From Chitinophagaceae bacterium (GTDB lineage Bacteria > Bacteroidota > Bacteroidia > Chitinophagales > Chitinophagaceae), in NCBI GenBank assembly GCA_016721725.1, contig JADKHN010000006.1:930001-994000 (forward strand): 64,000 nt of DNA, written 5' to 3'. Positions 36,828 through 45,727 of the stretch are shown in pieces. How positions within the stretch are numbered: position 1 is the first letter of the stretch; the number at the start of each line of letters is the position of its first letter. The position numbers were made by a program, and so were the translations under genes. The notes beneath the pieces are model-generated. The model was given only the letters and a program-made list of their open reading frames with translations, was not told the DNA's origin and did no database searches.

Positions 36828-37338
36828 CGTGTTCTGCTTTTTCTTTTTTTCCGATCAGCACCGCGCCGATCATGGCGCTCAGGAACAACACACTGCTTAT
36901 TTCGAAGGGAATGACATAGTCATTGAATAAGGCCTTGCCCAGGTTCTTGATCAGTCCTTCGTTTCCGCTTCCCAACTGGACCATGGAACTGGTCTCAGTG
37001 GCCTTCATCAGCGAGGCCAGGATCACGAGGAACAGACAGCCTCCCGCGAGCAGACCGGCAAACTGCAACATCCTGTTCTTCTGCGGCTCGGATTCGGCAT
37101 TCAGGTTCATCAGCATCACCACGAAAAGGAAGAGGACCATGATGGCGCCGGCATAAACGATGATGTTGACGATGGCGAGGAACTGGGCGTTCATCATGAT
37201 GTAATGGCCTGAAATGGCGAAAAAGGTCACGATCAGCCATAGGACGCTGTGTACAGGACTCCTGGAGGTGATCACCATGATCGCGCTGCCCAGGGCCATC
37301 GCGGTCAGGAACCAAAATAATATTTCTGTTATGCTCAT
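36817..37338 (-). CDS. nuoJ: NADH-quinone oxidoreductase subunit J
   Basis: A 173-residue protein with five membrane helices; the conserved segment IVNIIVYAGAIMVLFLFVVMLMN, which contains the pi-bulge helix of this subunit, is intact. The start codon overlaps the nuoI stop by 4 bp and the end overlaps nuoK. Confidence 0.96.
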   Translation of the reverse strand: MSITEILFWFLTAMALGSAIMVITSRSPVHSVLWLIVTFFAISGHYIMMNAQFLAIVNIIVYAGAIMVLFLFVVMLMNLNAESEPQKNRMLQFAGLLAGGCLFLVILASLMKATETSSMVQLGSGNEGLIKNLGKALFNDYVIPFEISSVLFLSAMIGAVLIGKKEKAEHDGN

Positions 37339-37898
37339 ATCGCGGGATTGATCTTTTCCCTGGGCACCCGGTTCCCCAAAGCTTTCTTATAAGCTTCCGG
37401 TTCCTTGACGGGATGAGGGATGAGTAATTCCTGTTTGTTATAAATGAACTGTTTGCGCTGATAATCGGCCGGGGCGAAGGTCTCGCTCAGGTAGATGGCA
37501 TCCTTGGGACAAGCGTCTTCACACAATCCGCAGAATATGCAACGCAACATGTTGATCTCGTATTTGGCGGCGTATTTCTCCTCCTTATACAGGCCCTCCT
37601 CTCCCTCCTGGCGCTCGGCCGCCTCCATGGTGATGGCTTCGGCCGGGCAGGCCACGGCACACAATCCGCAGGCCGTGCAGTTCTCGCGCCCCTCGGCATC
37701 GCGATTCAAGATATGCAGTCCGCGGAATACCGGACTGAAGGGACGTTTCTTTTCCGGGTAATTGATCGTTGGCTTCTTCTTGAAGATGTGCCTGAACGTG
37801 ATGAGCATCCCTTTAAAAATGGCGACCAGGTACAAACGTTCCAGGAAACTCATCGGCTGACGTTCCACTTGTTTTGCCCTGTTTGTTAATGCTTGCAT
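37335..37898 (-). CDS. nuoI: NADH-quinone oxidoreductase subunit I (two 4Fe-4S)
   Basis: The 187-residue protein carries two 4Fe-4S ferredoxin motifs, CTACGLCAVACP and CIFCGLCEDACP, which bind clusters N6a and N6b that pass electrons towards NuoB. A Glu-rich segment separates the motifs. The end overlaps nuoJ by 4 bp. Confidence 0.97.
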   Translation of the reverse strand: MQALTNRAKQVERQPMSFLERLYLVAIFKGMLITFRHIFKKKPTINYPEKKRPFSPVFRGLHILNRDAEGRENCTACGLCAVACPAEAITMEAAERQEGEEGLYKEEKYAAKYEINMLRCIFCGLCEDACPKDAIYLSETFAPADYQRKQFIYNKQELLIPHPVKEPEAYKKALGNRVPREKINPAI

Positions 37899-37922
37899 CT
37901 TTTTATATTACAATTGAATGAT

Positions 37923-38984
37923 TCAGAAATGCCAGTTGTTTTGTTTTAATAAGATCACCGCACCCGTGACCAGCATGTTCACGAGGGCCAGTGGGATCAG
38001 TATCCTCCAGCCCAGGTTCATGAGCTGATCATACCTGAACCTCGGGATCGTCCAGCGCACCCACATGAACAGGAACAGGAAGAAGACCACTTTAGCCATC
38101 AGGGCCCCGAGTCCGATGATCGCCATCCAGTTGGCCGACAGGCCCCAGGCCGACTCATCATAGAACGGGATCAGGTCATAACCTCCGAAAAAGAGGGTGG
38201 ACATGATGACACTGCTCACGAACATATTGATGTATTCGGAGAACAGGTAGAAGCCGAGTTTCATGGATGAATATTCGGTATGGTATCCGCCGATGAGTTC
38301 ATTCTCCGCTTCGGGAAGATCGAATGGGGTCCGGTTACATTCAGCGAAGGCGCAGATCAGGAAGATCAGGAAACCCAGTGGCTGATAACAGAAATTCCAC
38401 CATCCCTGTTGCTGCTGAAGCACCATTTCTTTAAGGCTAAGCGTTCCCGTCACCATCAGGAGGGCGATGAGGGAAATACCCATGGCCAGTTCGTAACTGA
38501 TGATCTGCGAGGCGGCCCGGAGACCTCCCAGCAGGGAATATTTGTTGTTACTGGCCCAGCTGCCGATCATGATGCCGTAGACCCCCATACTCACCACGCC
38601 AAACACATACAGGATCCCCACGTTCACATCAGCGATCTGCAGGGATACGGTTCGTCCGAAGAAATCGATATGATCTCCCCAGGGAACCACGGCGCCGGTC
38701 ATGATGGCCGTGAGCATGGCCATGGAGGGCCCCAGTATGAACAGGAATTTGGAAGAAAATTCGGGTATGATCTCTTCCTTGAAGAATAATTTCAACCCGT
38801 CGGCCACCGGTTGCAGGATACCAAATGGCCCTGCCCGGTTGGGTCCGCGGCGGTCCTGCAGGATGGCAGCCACTTTTCTCTCCGCGAAAGTGACATACAT
38901 GGCAATGACCAGGGAGGCCATCACTACGATGACGATGAGAACTAATTTCTCCAGGATCAAGGCCAGGTCTAATGCTAACAGCAT
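37923..38984 (-). CDS. nuoH: NADH-quinone oxidoreductase subunit H
   Basis: A 353-residue membrane subunit with about eight helices. Hallmarks are AERKVAAILQDRRGPNRAGPFGILQPVADG, part of the quinone site, and CAFAECNRTPFDLPEAENELIGGYHTEYSSM with its cluster of conserved Glu and Asp residues. It couples the quinone chamber to the pumps. Confidence 0.98.
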   Translation of the reverse strand: MLLALDLALILEKLVLIVIVVMASLVIAMYVTFAERKVAAILQDRRGPNRAGPFGILQPVADGLKLFFKEEIIPEFSSKFLFILGPSMAMLTAIMTGAVVPWGDHIDFFGRTVSLQIADVNVGILYVFGVVSMGVYGIMIGSWASNNKYSLLGGLRAASQIISYELAMGISLIALLMVTGTLSLKEMVLQQQQGWWNFCYQPLGFLIFLICAFAECNRTPFDLPEAENELIGGYHTEYSSMKLGFYLFSEYINMFVSSVIMSTLFFGGYDLIPFYDESAWGLSANWMAIIGLGALMAKVVFFLFLFMWVRWTIPRFRYDQLMNLGWRILIPLALVNMLVTGAVILLKQNNWHF

Positions 38985-39029
38985 AATGCTTTTTTAATAT
39001 GGTTGGTCAGCTTTTCGCTGAACGGATAA

Positions 39030-40190
39030 TCATTTTTTCATGCCCCACTGCGTCGACTCTCCCGCGCCATCCACATGGTCCTTTGAATGGCTGAAATCAC
39101 TTCCATGAGCCGGGCCCTGGATATGGCTGAGTTCGATCGAAGGATTATTCACCTCGCTCACATTATGGATGTTCATGAGCAGTTTGGGATCACGTCCCCC
39201 CATGACCGCATTCACGGTTTCACGGGGCATTTCCAGTGTCTTGTATTTATTGGCGCCGATGACCGAATGGCGGCTGATCTTGCTGAGCCCTTCGATCGTC
39301 CAGTCGCTGCTGTTCTTCTTATCAAACCGGCAGGTATTGCAGATCCAGCCGGCCTTACCGTCGTAGCTCTGCACTTCTCCCCACTCGTCCTTACGGGCGG
39401 TCACCCGGAATACCTCATCCCCGCGAAGCCACAAGGTCGCTTTGCCGCAGCATTTGGGGTTTTCGCAATTGCGATGGGCGTCCACCGGTTTGGTGAACCA
39501 TACCCGGTTCTTGAAACGGAAGGTCTTGTCGGTCAATGCGCCAACCGGGCAAACATCGATCATGTTTCCGCTGAAATCGTTGTCGATCGCTTTGGAGATA
39601 TAGGTTGATATTTCGGCATGATCACCCCGGTCCAGAATGCCATGCACTCTTTTATCCGTCAGCTGATCCGCCACATAAGTGCAGCGATAGCATAATATGC
39701 AACGCGTCATGTGCAACTGGATGTAGGGACCGATATCCTCTTTTTCAAAGGTCCTTCTTTTGAATTCATATCGCGTGCCTTCTTTGCCGTGATCATAACC
39801 CAGGTCCTGTAAGTGACATTCTCCGGCCTGGTCGCAGATCGGACAGTCGAGCGGATGGTTGAGCAACAGGAATTCCACCACCCCGTTGCGGGCATCGGTC
39901 ACTTTTTCGCTGGTGATGTTCTTCACCACCATGCCGTCCATGACATTGGTGCGGCAGCTGGCGACCAGCTTCGGCATCGGCCTGGGGTCGGCGGAAGAGC
40001 CTGCGGCCACTTCAACGAGGCAGGTACGGCATTTTCCCCCGCTGCCCTGCAGTTTGCTGTAATAGCACATGGCGGGCGGTGTTACATCGCCGCCGATCTG
40101 CCGGGCCGCATTCAATACTGTAGTACCCGGGGCAACATCGATGGTGATGTTGTCGATCGTTACTTTGAATGTTTTTACTTCTTCTGCCAT
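39030..40190 (-). CDS. nuoG: NADH-quinone oxidoreductase subunit G, short form (Fe-S domains only)
   Basis: I place the start at the ATG 40188-40190 (MAEEVKTFKV), since an upstream in-frame start at 40226 would lie in a palindromic repeat. The 386-residue product has a 2Fe-2S ferredoxin domain (about 1-80), a His-Cys 4Fe-4S motif (HPLDCPICDQAGECHLQD) and a second 4Fe-4S motif (CILCYRCTYVAD). A later segment with CENPKCCGKATLWLRGD and CNTC follows. The molybdopterin-oxidoreductase-like C-terminal domains that make NuoG 700-900 residues long in proteobacteria are absent; short NuoG proteins are common in Bacteroidota. The last 40 residues are His/Asp-rich and low in complexity. Confidence 0.93.
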   Translation of the reverse strand: MAEEVKTFKVTIDNITIDVAPGTTVLNAARQIGGDVTPPAMCYYSKLQGSGGKCRTCLVEVAAGSSADPRPMPKLVASCRTNVMDGMVVKNITSEKVTDARNGVVEFLLLNHPLDCPICDQAGECHLQDLGYDHGKEGTRYEFKRRTFEKEDIGPYIQLHMTRCILCYRCTYVADQLTDKRVHGILDRGDHAEISTYISKAIDNDFSGNMIDVCPVGALTDKTFRFKNRVWFTKPVDAHRNCENPKCCGKATLWLRGDEVFRVTARKDEWGEVQSYDGKAGWICNTCRFDKKNSSDWTIEGLSKISRHSVIGANKYKTLEMPRETVNAVMGGRDPKLLMNIHNVSEVNNPSIELSHIQGPAHGSDFSHSKDHVDGAGESTQWGMKK

Positions 40191-40200
40191 ATTTATTTTC

Positions 40201-40284
40201 TTAACCGCAAAGTCGCGAGGACGCAATGTTCGCTATGAAAACACTTCGCGTTTCTTTGCGCCTTGGTGCCTTCGCGGTAATTTA
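40201..40284. repeat. Imperfect palindromic intergenic element between nuoF and nuoG
   Basis: Left arm 40201-40226 (TTAACCGCAAAGTCGCG, then AGGACGCAA) and right arm 40256-40280 (TTGCGCCTTGG, then TGCCTTCGCGGTAA) pair over about 24 positions with several mismatches. This type of repeat, based on CCGCAAAG / CTTTGCG, is familiar from intergenic DNA of the phylum. It lies inside the nuo transcript, between the nuoF stop and the nuoG start. Confidence 0.75.
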
Positions 40285-40286
40285 AC

Positions 40287-41642
40287 TTATCCTGTTACCG
40301 GCACATGAATCGGATCGGCGTAATGCGCCAGTCCGTAATTCGTTCTTAAACACTCTTCCGGGTTCTTCACATGCCATTCGAATTCGTCCCTGAAATGACG
40401 GATGGCGGCGGCAACGGGCCAGGCCGCGGCATCCCCCAGCGGACAGATGGTATTCCCTTCTATCTTGCGCTGAATATCCCACAACAGGTCAATGTCGCTG
40501 ATCTTGCCTTTTCCCTTCTCAATATTCAACAGGATCTTTTCCATCCATCCTGTTCCTTCCCGGCAGGGACTGCATTGTCCGCAACTTTCGTGGCGGTAGA
40601 ACCGGGCCAGGGTATACGTATGTTTCACCACGCACTGGTCTTCGTCGAGCACGATGAAACCCCCGCTGCCCATCATGGAGCCGGTGGCGAATCCGCCGTC
40701 TGACAGGCTTTCATAATTCATCAGCCGCTTCTCGCCTTTGGCGGTGGTCAGTAAAAGGTTGGCGGGCAGGATCGGAACGGAAGAACCGCCCGGAATACAG
40801 GCTTTCAGTCTTTTCCCGTTGGGAATGCCGCCGCAATATTCATCGCTGAAGATGAACTCTTCAACCGAAATGGTCATATCGATCTCGTACACACCGGGTT
40901 TGTTGATATTGCCGCAGGCGCTCATCAGTTTGGTGCCTGTGCTCTTCCCAACTCCGATCTTCGCGTATTCCTCGCCTCCGTCATTGATGATGGGAACCAC
41001 AGCGGCCAGGGTCTCCACATTATTCACCACCGTCGGGCAGTCATATAATCCTTTCACCGCGGGGAATGGCGGTTTGATCCTCGGGTTACCCCGCTTGCCT
41101 TCCAGGGATTCCAGCAAGGCCGTTTCCTCTCCGCAGATATAAGCGCCGGCTCCACGGTGCACATAGATCTCGCAATCGAATCCGGTGCCTAAGATATTCT
41201 TACCGAGGAATCCGTTTTGTTTGGCTTCCTCAATCGCCTGTTCCAGTATGTCGACGATCCAGGCATATTCTCCGCGTATGTATATATAAGAGCGATTGGA
41301 ACCTAAAGCGAAGGAAGAAACGATCATCCCTTCGATCAGGATATGAGGAATGAATTCCATCAGGTACCGGTCCTTGAAAGTTCCGGGTTCACTTTCATCC
41401 GCATTGCAGACCAGGTAACGGGGAACCCCTTCCGGTTTTGCGAGGAAACTCCATTTCATACCGGTTGGAAAACCCGCTCCGCCACGGCCCCTTAATCCGC
41501 TTTTCTTCACTTCCTCCACGATATCGGCCGGTGCCATCCTGAAGGCCTTTTCCACGCTCCGGTAACCACCCTCGCGGCGATAGACATCATAATGGCGAAT
41601 GCCTTCCACGTGTGCCTTCTCTAATAATAATTTTCTGCTCAT
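40287..41642 (-). CDS. nuoF: NADH-quinone oxidoreductase subunit F (NADH/FMN)
   Basis: A 451-residue protein that binds NADH, FMN and cluster N3. Hallmarks are the glycine-rich GLRGRGGAGFPTGMKWSF, the second glycine-rich HRGAGAYICGEETALLES, and the 4Fe-4S motif ESCGQCSPCREG. This is the electron entry site of complex I. It precedes nuoG in the standard order. Confidence 0.98.
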   Translation of the reverse strand: MSRKLLLEKAHVEGIRHYDVYRREGGYRSVEKAFRMAPADIVEEVKKSGLRGRGGAGFPTGMKWSFLAKPEGVPRYLVCNADESEPGTFKDRYLMEFIPHILIEGMIVSSFALGSNRSYIYIRGEYAWIVDILEQAIEEAKQNGFLGKNILGTGFDCEIYVHRGAGAYICGEETALLESLEGKRGNPRIKPPFPAVKGLYDCPTVVNNVETLAAVVPIINDGGEEYAKIGVGKSTGTKLMSACGNINKPGVYEIDMTISVEEFIFSDEYCGGIPNGKRLKACIPGGSSVPILPANLLLTTAKGEKRLMNYESLSDGGFATGSMMGSGGFIVLDEDQCVVKHTYTLARFYRHESCGQCSPCREGTGWMEKILLNIEKGKGKISDIDLLWDIQRKIEGNTICPLGDAAAWPVAAAIRHFRDEFEWHVKNPEECLRTNYGLAHYADPIHVPVTG

Positions 41643-41678
41643 ATTTAATATCCTTCCATCCGGAAGAATTTTTTTTCA

Positions 41679-42098
41679 TCAGTATTTGACCGCCTGCCTG
41701 GCGAACAGTACCCAACGTTTGCCTTTTTTCACCCAGACCTCCAGCACCTTTAAATGGTAGGTCGCCCGGGTACCGTTCATCGTCACGTCAATATCCGCCT
41801 TGAACCGGGCGCTGGCCATATTCCCGTTGATCCATACCTGCAGACTGTCTTCCACATAACTGTGATAATCCAGGTAACGGGTCTCCAGGTTCTTCAAAAA
41901 ATCGTTCTTGGTCTCCACCCAGCCATTGCTGTGACCGTAGCTCAGCACCTTATCGGTCTGCTGGTTCAGTGAAACCGTATTCTTCTTCACCATGGCCTGG
42001 TGAAATTCTTTCAGCGTGGCCGTCAGTTTGACCTCATCCGTTTGAGCCCGGCCCGTGGCCAGCAACATAAGGCATAATATCGTCAGTACATTTTTCAA
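41679..42098 (-). CDS. Small exported NTF2-like (SnoaL/DUF4440-type) protein inside the nuo operon
   Basis: I propose the TTG at 42096-42098 as the start: it comes 5 bases after the nuoE stop, has AAGGAG just ahead, and gives the signal peptide MKNVLTILCLMLLATGRAQ. The open frame continues upstream into nuoE but only as out-of-frame sequence. The mature part of about 120 residues (LKEFHQAMVKKNTVSL, LSYGHSNGWVETKNDFL, VLEVWVKKGKRWVLFARQAV) fits the NTF2-like alpha+beta cone fold. The role is unknown. An in-frame ATG at about 42068 is possible but would truncate the signal. Confidence 0.75.
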   Translation of the reverse strand: MKNVLTILCLMLLATGRAQTDEVKLTATLKEFHQAMVKKNTVSLNQQTDKVLSYGHSNGWVETKNDFLKNLETRYLDYHSYVEDSLQVWINGNMASARFKADIDVTMNGTRATYHLKVLEVWVKKGKRWVLFARQAVKY

Positions 42099-42103
42099 TC
42101 TCC

Positions 42104-42595
42104 TTAATTGGCCTTGGCCCTGCATTCTTCGATGATCGCATCCACTTTTTCCCTTGTCAGGTGTTCGCGGTAATGTTTTCCCATCTGCATCATCGGGGCA
42201 TAACCGCAGGCGCCCAGGCACTCGGCCGTTTTGAGGGTGAACAGGCCGTCCGCCGTGGTCTCCCCCACACCGATGTTCAGCTTCTCCTTGATATAATCAA
42301 TGATATTATCGCTGCCGTTCAGCATGCAGGGGCCGGTCTGGCAGACCTCGAACAGGTATTTACCCACCGGCTTGAGGTTATACATGCTGTAAAAACTGGC
42401 CACTTCATACACTTCAATGGGTTCGATCTTCAGCAATTGGGCCACATAATCCATCACCGGCACATCCAGCCATCCGCCAAACTCCTGCTGGGCCAGGTGG
42501 AGTACAGGCAGCAGGGCGCTTTTTTGTTTGCCGTCAGGATAGCGGGCGATGAGTTGCTCCACTTCCTTCAATTTGGCTTCTGTAAATCCGATCAT
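42104..42595 (-). CDS. nuoE: NADH-quinone oxidoreductase subunit E (2Fe-2S)
   Basis: A 163-residue thioredoxin-fold protein with the four cysteines of cluster N1a: CQTGPC and, about 35 residues later, CLGAC. It partners NuoF in the NADH dehydrogenase module. The start overlaps the end of an exported NTF2-like gene by 4 bp, and its stop is immediately followed by a second such gene. Confidence 0.97.
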   Translation of the reverse strand: MIGFTEAKLKEVEQLIARYPDGKQKSALLPVLHLAQQEFGGWLDVPVMDYVAQLLKIEPIEVYEVASFYSMYNLKPVGKYLFEVCQTGPCMLNGSDNIIDYIKEKLNIGVGETTADGLFTLKTAECLGACGYAPMMQMGKHYREHLTREKVDAIIEECRAKAN

Positions 42596-43125
42596 TGTTC
42601 CTTAATGGTTAAGTACTTTAATGGTATCTTCTGATCCTTTGATTCATTTTCAAAACTCCAGGAAGTGATCCAGAACCTGGTGCCGTCAAAGTATAATTCA
42701 ATGCTGTTGATCCCCCGGTCGATCAACGGGCCATCAGCGACATTACGTGATTCATAGGTGCTCCATACATGATACATCGCTCCAAAACTTTCCACTTTCC
42801 GGCTGATCTCTTTTTCGTCAAACCCGTCTTTCTCCAGTCCGGCATCCGACATCAGGTGATATTCTTTCAAAGAAACCAGCTTCATATAGAACTTCCCTTC
42901 CTTGGTCCTGGCCGGTAAACCCACCAGGGCTTTGGGTGCATGAAGGGCGCTGTCCCTGGGATAACTGATCTTCTCGCCCTTTTTTACCGAGACCACTTCG
43001 TAATAAGCTTTCATGATACCGTCCAGGGTTCCCACTTCATCCCCGAAAACCGTTTTCTGTTGCCCGAATGCCGTTGCCTGCATTAAGAACAAGACACTCA
43101 TCAGGATCAGCCGGGCTCTTTTCAT
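42592..43125 (-). CDS. Exported NTF2-like protein of unknown function inside the nuo operon
   Basis: The 177-residue product has a signal peptide (about 1-22, MSVLFLMQATAFGQQ). The mature region (DGIMKAYYEVVSVKKGEKI, GAMYHVWSTYESR, INSIELYFDGTRFWITSWSFENE) has the order of secondary structure seen in NTF2-like proteins. It starts 71 bp after nuoD and overlaps the nuoE start by 4 bp (ATGA type), so it is translated with the complex I subunits. I do not recognise a function. Confidence 0.8.
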   Translation of the reverse strand: MKRARLILMSVLFLMQATAFGQQKTVFGDEVGTLDGIMKAYYEVVSVKKGEKISYPRDSALHAPKALVGLPARTKEGKFYMKLVSLKEYHLMSDAGLEKDGFDEKEISRKVESFGAMYHVWSTYESRNVADGPLIDRGINSIELYFDGTRFWITSWSFENESKDQKIPLKYLTIKEQ

Positions 43126-43196
43126 ACCGTTAATTTATTCAAAGCCGGTCGTAACCGGATTATTTCAATTTTTTATTCTTCTGATCTAACCCTATT

Positions 43197-44417
43197 CTAA
43201 GCATCCAACTCGCCGGCGATCAGGTTCAGACTGCTCATGGTGATGATCGCGTCACTTAACATGCCCCCCTTGATCAGTTCCGGGAAGGCCTGGTAATAAA
43301 TAAAGCAAGGCCTGCGGAAATGCAAGCGGTAAGGGGTCCTGCCGCCATCGCTGATCAGGTAGAAACCCAGTTCCCCGTTGGCCCCTTCCACTGAACTGTA
43401 CACTTCTCCGGCCGGCATTTCCGTTTCGCCCATGATGATCTTGAAGTGATAGATCAGGGCTTCCATCTTGGTATAAACGTCTTTCTTCTCCGGCAGATAA
43501 TAAGCGGGTACATCGGCATGAAAGACCTCGGCTTCGGCGCCTTTGAACTCCTGCACTTTCTGGTAGGCCTGTTCGATGATGCTGAGGCTTTGCCACATCT
43601 CTTCATTACGTACCAGGAAACGGTCGTAGCAATCGCCGGTCTTGCCCACCGGTATGATGAAATCAAAATCCTGGTAGCTGCTGTACGGCGTATGGACCCG
43701 GACATCATAATCCACACCGGCGGCCCGTAAGTTAGGACCCGTGAAGCCGTAATTCAATGCCCGGTCGCCCGAGATAGGGCCGCAACCGATGGTCCGGTCC
43801 ATGAAAATGCGATTACGTGTAAAGAGGTTCTCAAACTCTTTCAGTTGTTTAGGATATTCTTTCAGGAATTTTTCGAGTTTCTCAAATGCCGCATTTGTGA
43901 AATTCCTTTCAAAACCGCCAATACGCCCAATATTAGTAGTAAGGCGGGACCCACATATTTCTTCATATATTTCGTAGATTAATTCGCGGTATTGCATCAG
44001 GTAGAGGAACCCTGAATAGGCGCCGCTGTCCACCCCGACGATCGAATTGCAGATCAGGTGATCGGAGATGCGGGAGAGTTCCATGATGATCACCCGCAGG
44101 TAATCGACCCTCTTGGGCAATTCAACTTTCAGTAATTTTTCACAGGTGATGTGCCATCCCATGTTGTTGATGGGGGATGAGCAATAATTCAACCGGTCGG
44201 TCAGCGGGGTGATCTGGTATAATGGCCTGCGCTCGGCGATCTTCTCAAAGGCGCGGTGAATATAACCAACGGTTGAAGTGGCTTTGAGGATTCGTTCTCC
44301 ATCCAACTCAAGTATGTTCTGGAATACCCCGTGCGTAGCCGGGTGCGTCGGACCCAGGTTCAGCGTGGTGGTCTGTTTCTCAATAGAGCCTTCCGGTAAA
44401 ATGATATGTTCATTCAT
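43197..44417 (-). CDS. nuoD: NADH-quinone oxidoreductase subunit D
   Basis: A 406-residue subunit of the peripheral arm, with NLGPTHPATHGVF near the N-terminus, the quinone-site loop containing the conserved His, and a C-terminus ending IITMSSLNLIAGELDA close to family norm. It is separate from nuoC, not fused. Confidence 0.97.
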   Translation of the reverse strand: MNEHIILPEGSIEKQTTTLNLGPTHPATHGVFQNILELDGERILKATSTVGYIHRAFEKIAERRPLYQITPLTDRLNYCSSPINNMGWHITCEKLLKVELPKRVDYLRVIIMELSRISDHLICNSIVGVDSGAYSGFLYLMQYRELIYEIYEEICGSRLTTNIGRIGGFERNFTNAAFEKLEKFLKEYPKQLKEFENLFTRNRIFMDRTIGCGPISGDRALNYGFTGPNLRAAGVDYDVRVHTPYSSYQDFDFIIPVGKTGDCYDRFLVRNEEMWQSLSIIEQAYQKVQEFKGAEAEVFHADVPAYYLPEKKDVYTKMEALIYHFKIIMGETEMPAGEVYSSVEGANGELGFYLISDGGRTPYRLHFRRPCFIYYQAFPELIKGGMLSDAIITMSSLNLIAGELDA

Positions 44418-44497
44418 AATGATAGGTCAAAAGTTAAAAGTCAAAAGCAAGAACAGAGAAACCGTTGAACCGCTCCGGTCTTTACTTTTGCATTGCC

Positions 44498-45004
44498 TTA
44501 CCCCCTGCCAAACATTTCATCATCCTTGTCGATCCGGGTCTGGTCTTCCAGGGGAAATTCCTTCCGCAATGGATGATAATCCATCTCATCCACATTCAGT
44601 ATCCTGATCAGGTTAGGGTGACCAACGAAATTGACCCCATAGAAATCGAATGTTTCCCTTTCCATGAAATTGGCCGACTGGTACAAAGCCGTAGCACTGT
44701 AGACATCCGGTTTGGAGATGTCGGTAAACACCTTGAACCTGATCCGCACATTATCCGCCAGGTTATGCAAATGATAGACCACGGCCAGTTCCTCTCCCTT
44801 CCTGTCGGGATAATGAACAGCCTGTAGGTCGGTCAGGAATTGAAACCTGAGTTCCGGATCATCGTACAGGAATTGCAAAACTTTCAGGTTGAGGTCTTTG
44901 GGCGAGGTGAAGGTCAGCATGCCATATGGCTCCTGCCAGTCGGAAAGCTGATCGCCGAATTTTTCAGTCAGTCTTTGTTTTATCGTTTCGTTGGTCAAAC
45001 TCAT
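44498..45004 (-). CDS. nuoC: NADH-quinone oxidoreductase subunit C
   Basis: The 168-residue subunit shows the family signature ERETFDFYGVNFVGHPNLIRILNVDEMDYHPLRKEFPLE near the C-terminus. Between it and nuoD (44418-44497) is an 80-bp spacer with A-rich short repeats (AAAAGTT/AAAAGTC) and no gene. Confidence 0.96.
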   Translation of the reverse strand: MSLTNETIKQRLTEKFGDQLSDWQEPYGMLTFTSPKDLNLKVLQFLYDDPELRFQFLTDLQAVHYPDRKGEELAVVYHLHNLADNVRIRFKVFTDISKPDVYSATALYQSANFMERETFDFYGVNFVGHPNLIRILNVDEMDYHPLRKEFPLEDQTRIDKDDEMFGRG

Positions 45005-45082
45005 GTTGCGATTCGCATTAAGCAGTAAGCCTTATGTTTCCTTGGCATTTACCACCGGCCAGGCAGGGTAAATCGCCATTCC

Positions 45083-45646
45083 TTATTGTATACCGTAACT
45101 CGCCAGCAGGTCCTTGTACTGGTCACTATGCCTTCTCCGCAACCCTTCTGCATTGACCAGTTCCTGAATCTTCATGAATCCGTCCAGTATCGCTTCGGGC
45201 CTTGGAGGACAACCCGGTACATAGACATCGACCGGGATCACCTGGTCGATCCCCTGCAAGACCGAATACGTATCGAATATCCCGCCCGAAGAGGCACAGG
45301 CGCCTACGGCCATCACCCAGCGGGGTTCAGCCATCTGTAGATAGACCTGCCGCAATACGGGTCCCATTTTCTTTGAAATGGTACCCATAACAAAGATGAG
45401 ATCGCACTGACGTGGAGAAAAACTCATGCGCTCCGCACCAAAACGGGCCAGGTCATAATGACTGGCGGCGGTGGCCATGAATTCGATGCCGCAGCAACTG
45501 GTGGCAAAAGGCAGGGGCCAGATGGAGTTCTTCCGGGCCAGGCTCACTACTTTATCAAAACTGGTGGCCATGAAACCTTCGCCCATATAACCTTCGGGTA
45601 TCCCTGCAAATTTTACGGTGTTGTTATATTGTACCGGACGGCTCAT
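45083..45646 (-). CDS. nuoB: NADH-quinone oxidoreductase subunit B (cluster N2)
   Basis: A 187-residue protein with the tandem cysteines of N2 (SCCGIEFMA), GACASSGGIFDTY and VPGCPPRPEAILDG, all essential ligands or fold residues. It hands electrons to quinone. It follows nuoA after an 81-bp spacer. Confidence 0.97.
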   Translation of the reverse strand: MSRPVQYNNTVKFAGIPEGYMGEGFMATSFDKVVSLARKNSIWPLPFATSCCGIEFMATAASHYDLARFGAERMSFSPRQCDLIFVMGTISKKMGPVLRQVYLQMAEPRWVMAVGACASSGGIFDTYSVLQGIDQVIPVDVYVPGCPPRPEAILDGFMKIQELVNAEGLRRRHSDQYKDLLASYGIQ

Positions 45647-45653
45647 TGAACAA

Positions 45654-45687
45654 TTTTAGATTTACGATTTTAGATTTTAGATTTTAA
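45654..45687. repeat. Short AT-rich tandem repeat between nuoA and nuoB
   Basis: Units of TTTTAGATT recur about four times, one of them interrupted (TTTACGA). This low-complexity spacer lies within the nuo transcript; I see no other structure in it. Confidence 0.6.
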
Positions 45688-45727
45688 CTGATTACAGCCA
45701 ATGGCCATAATTCATAAATCATTAATT

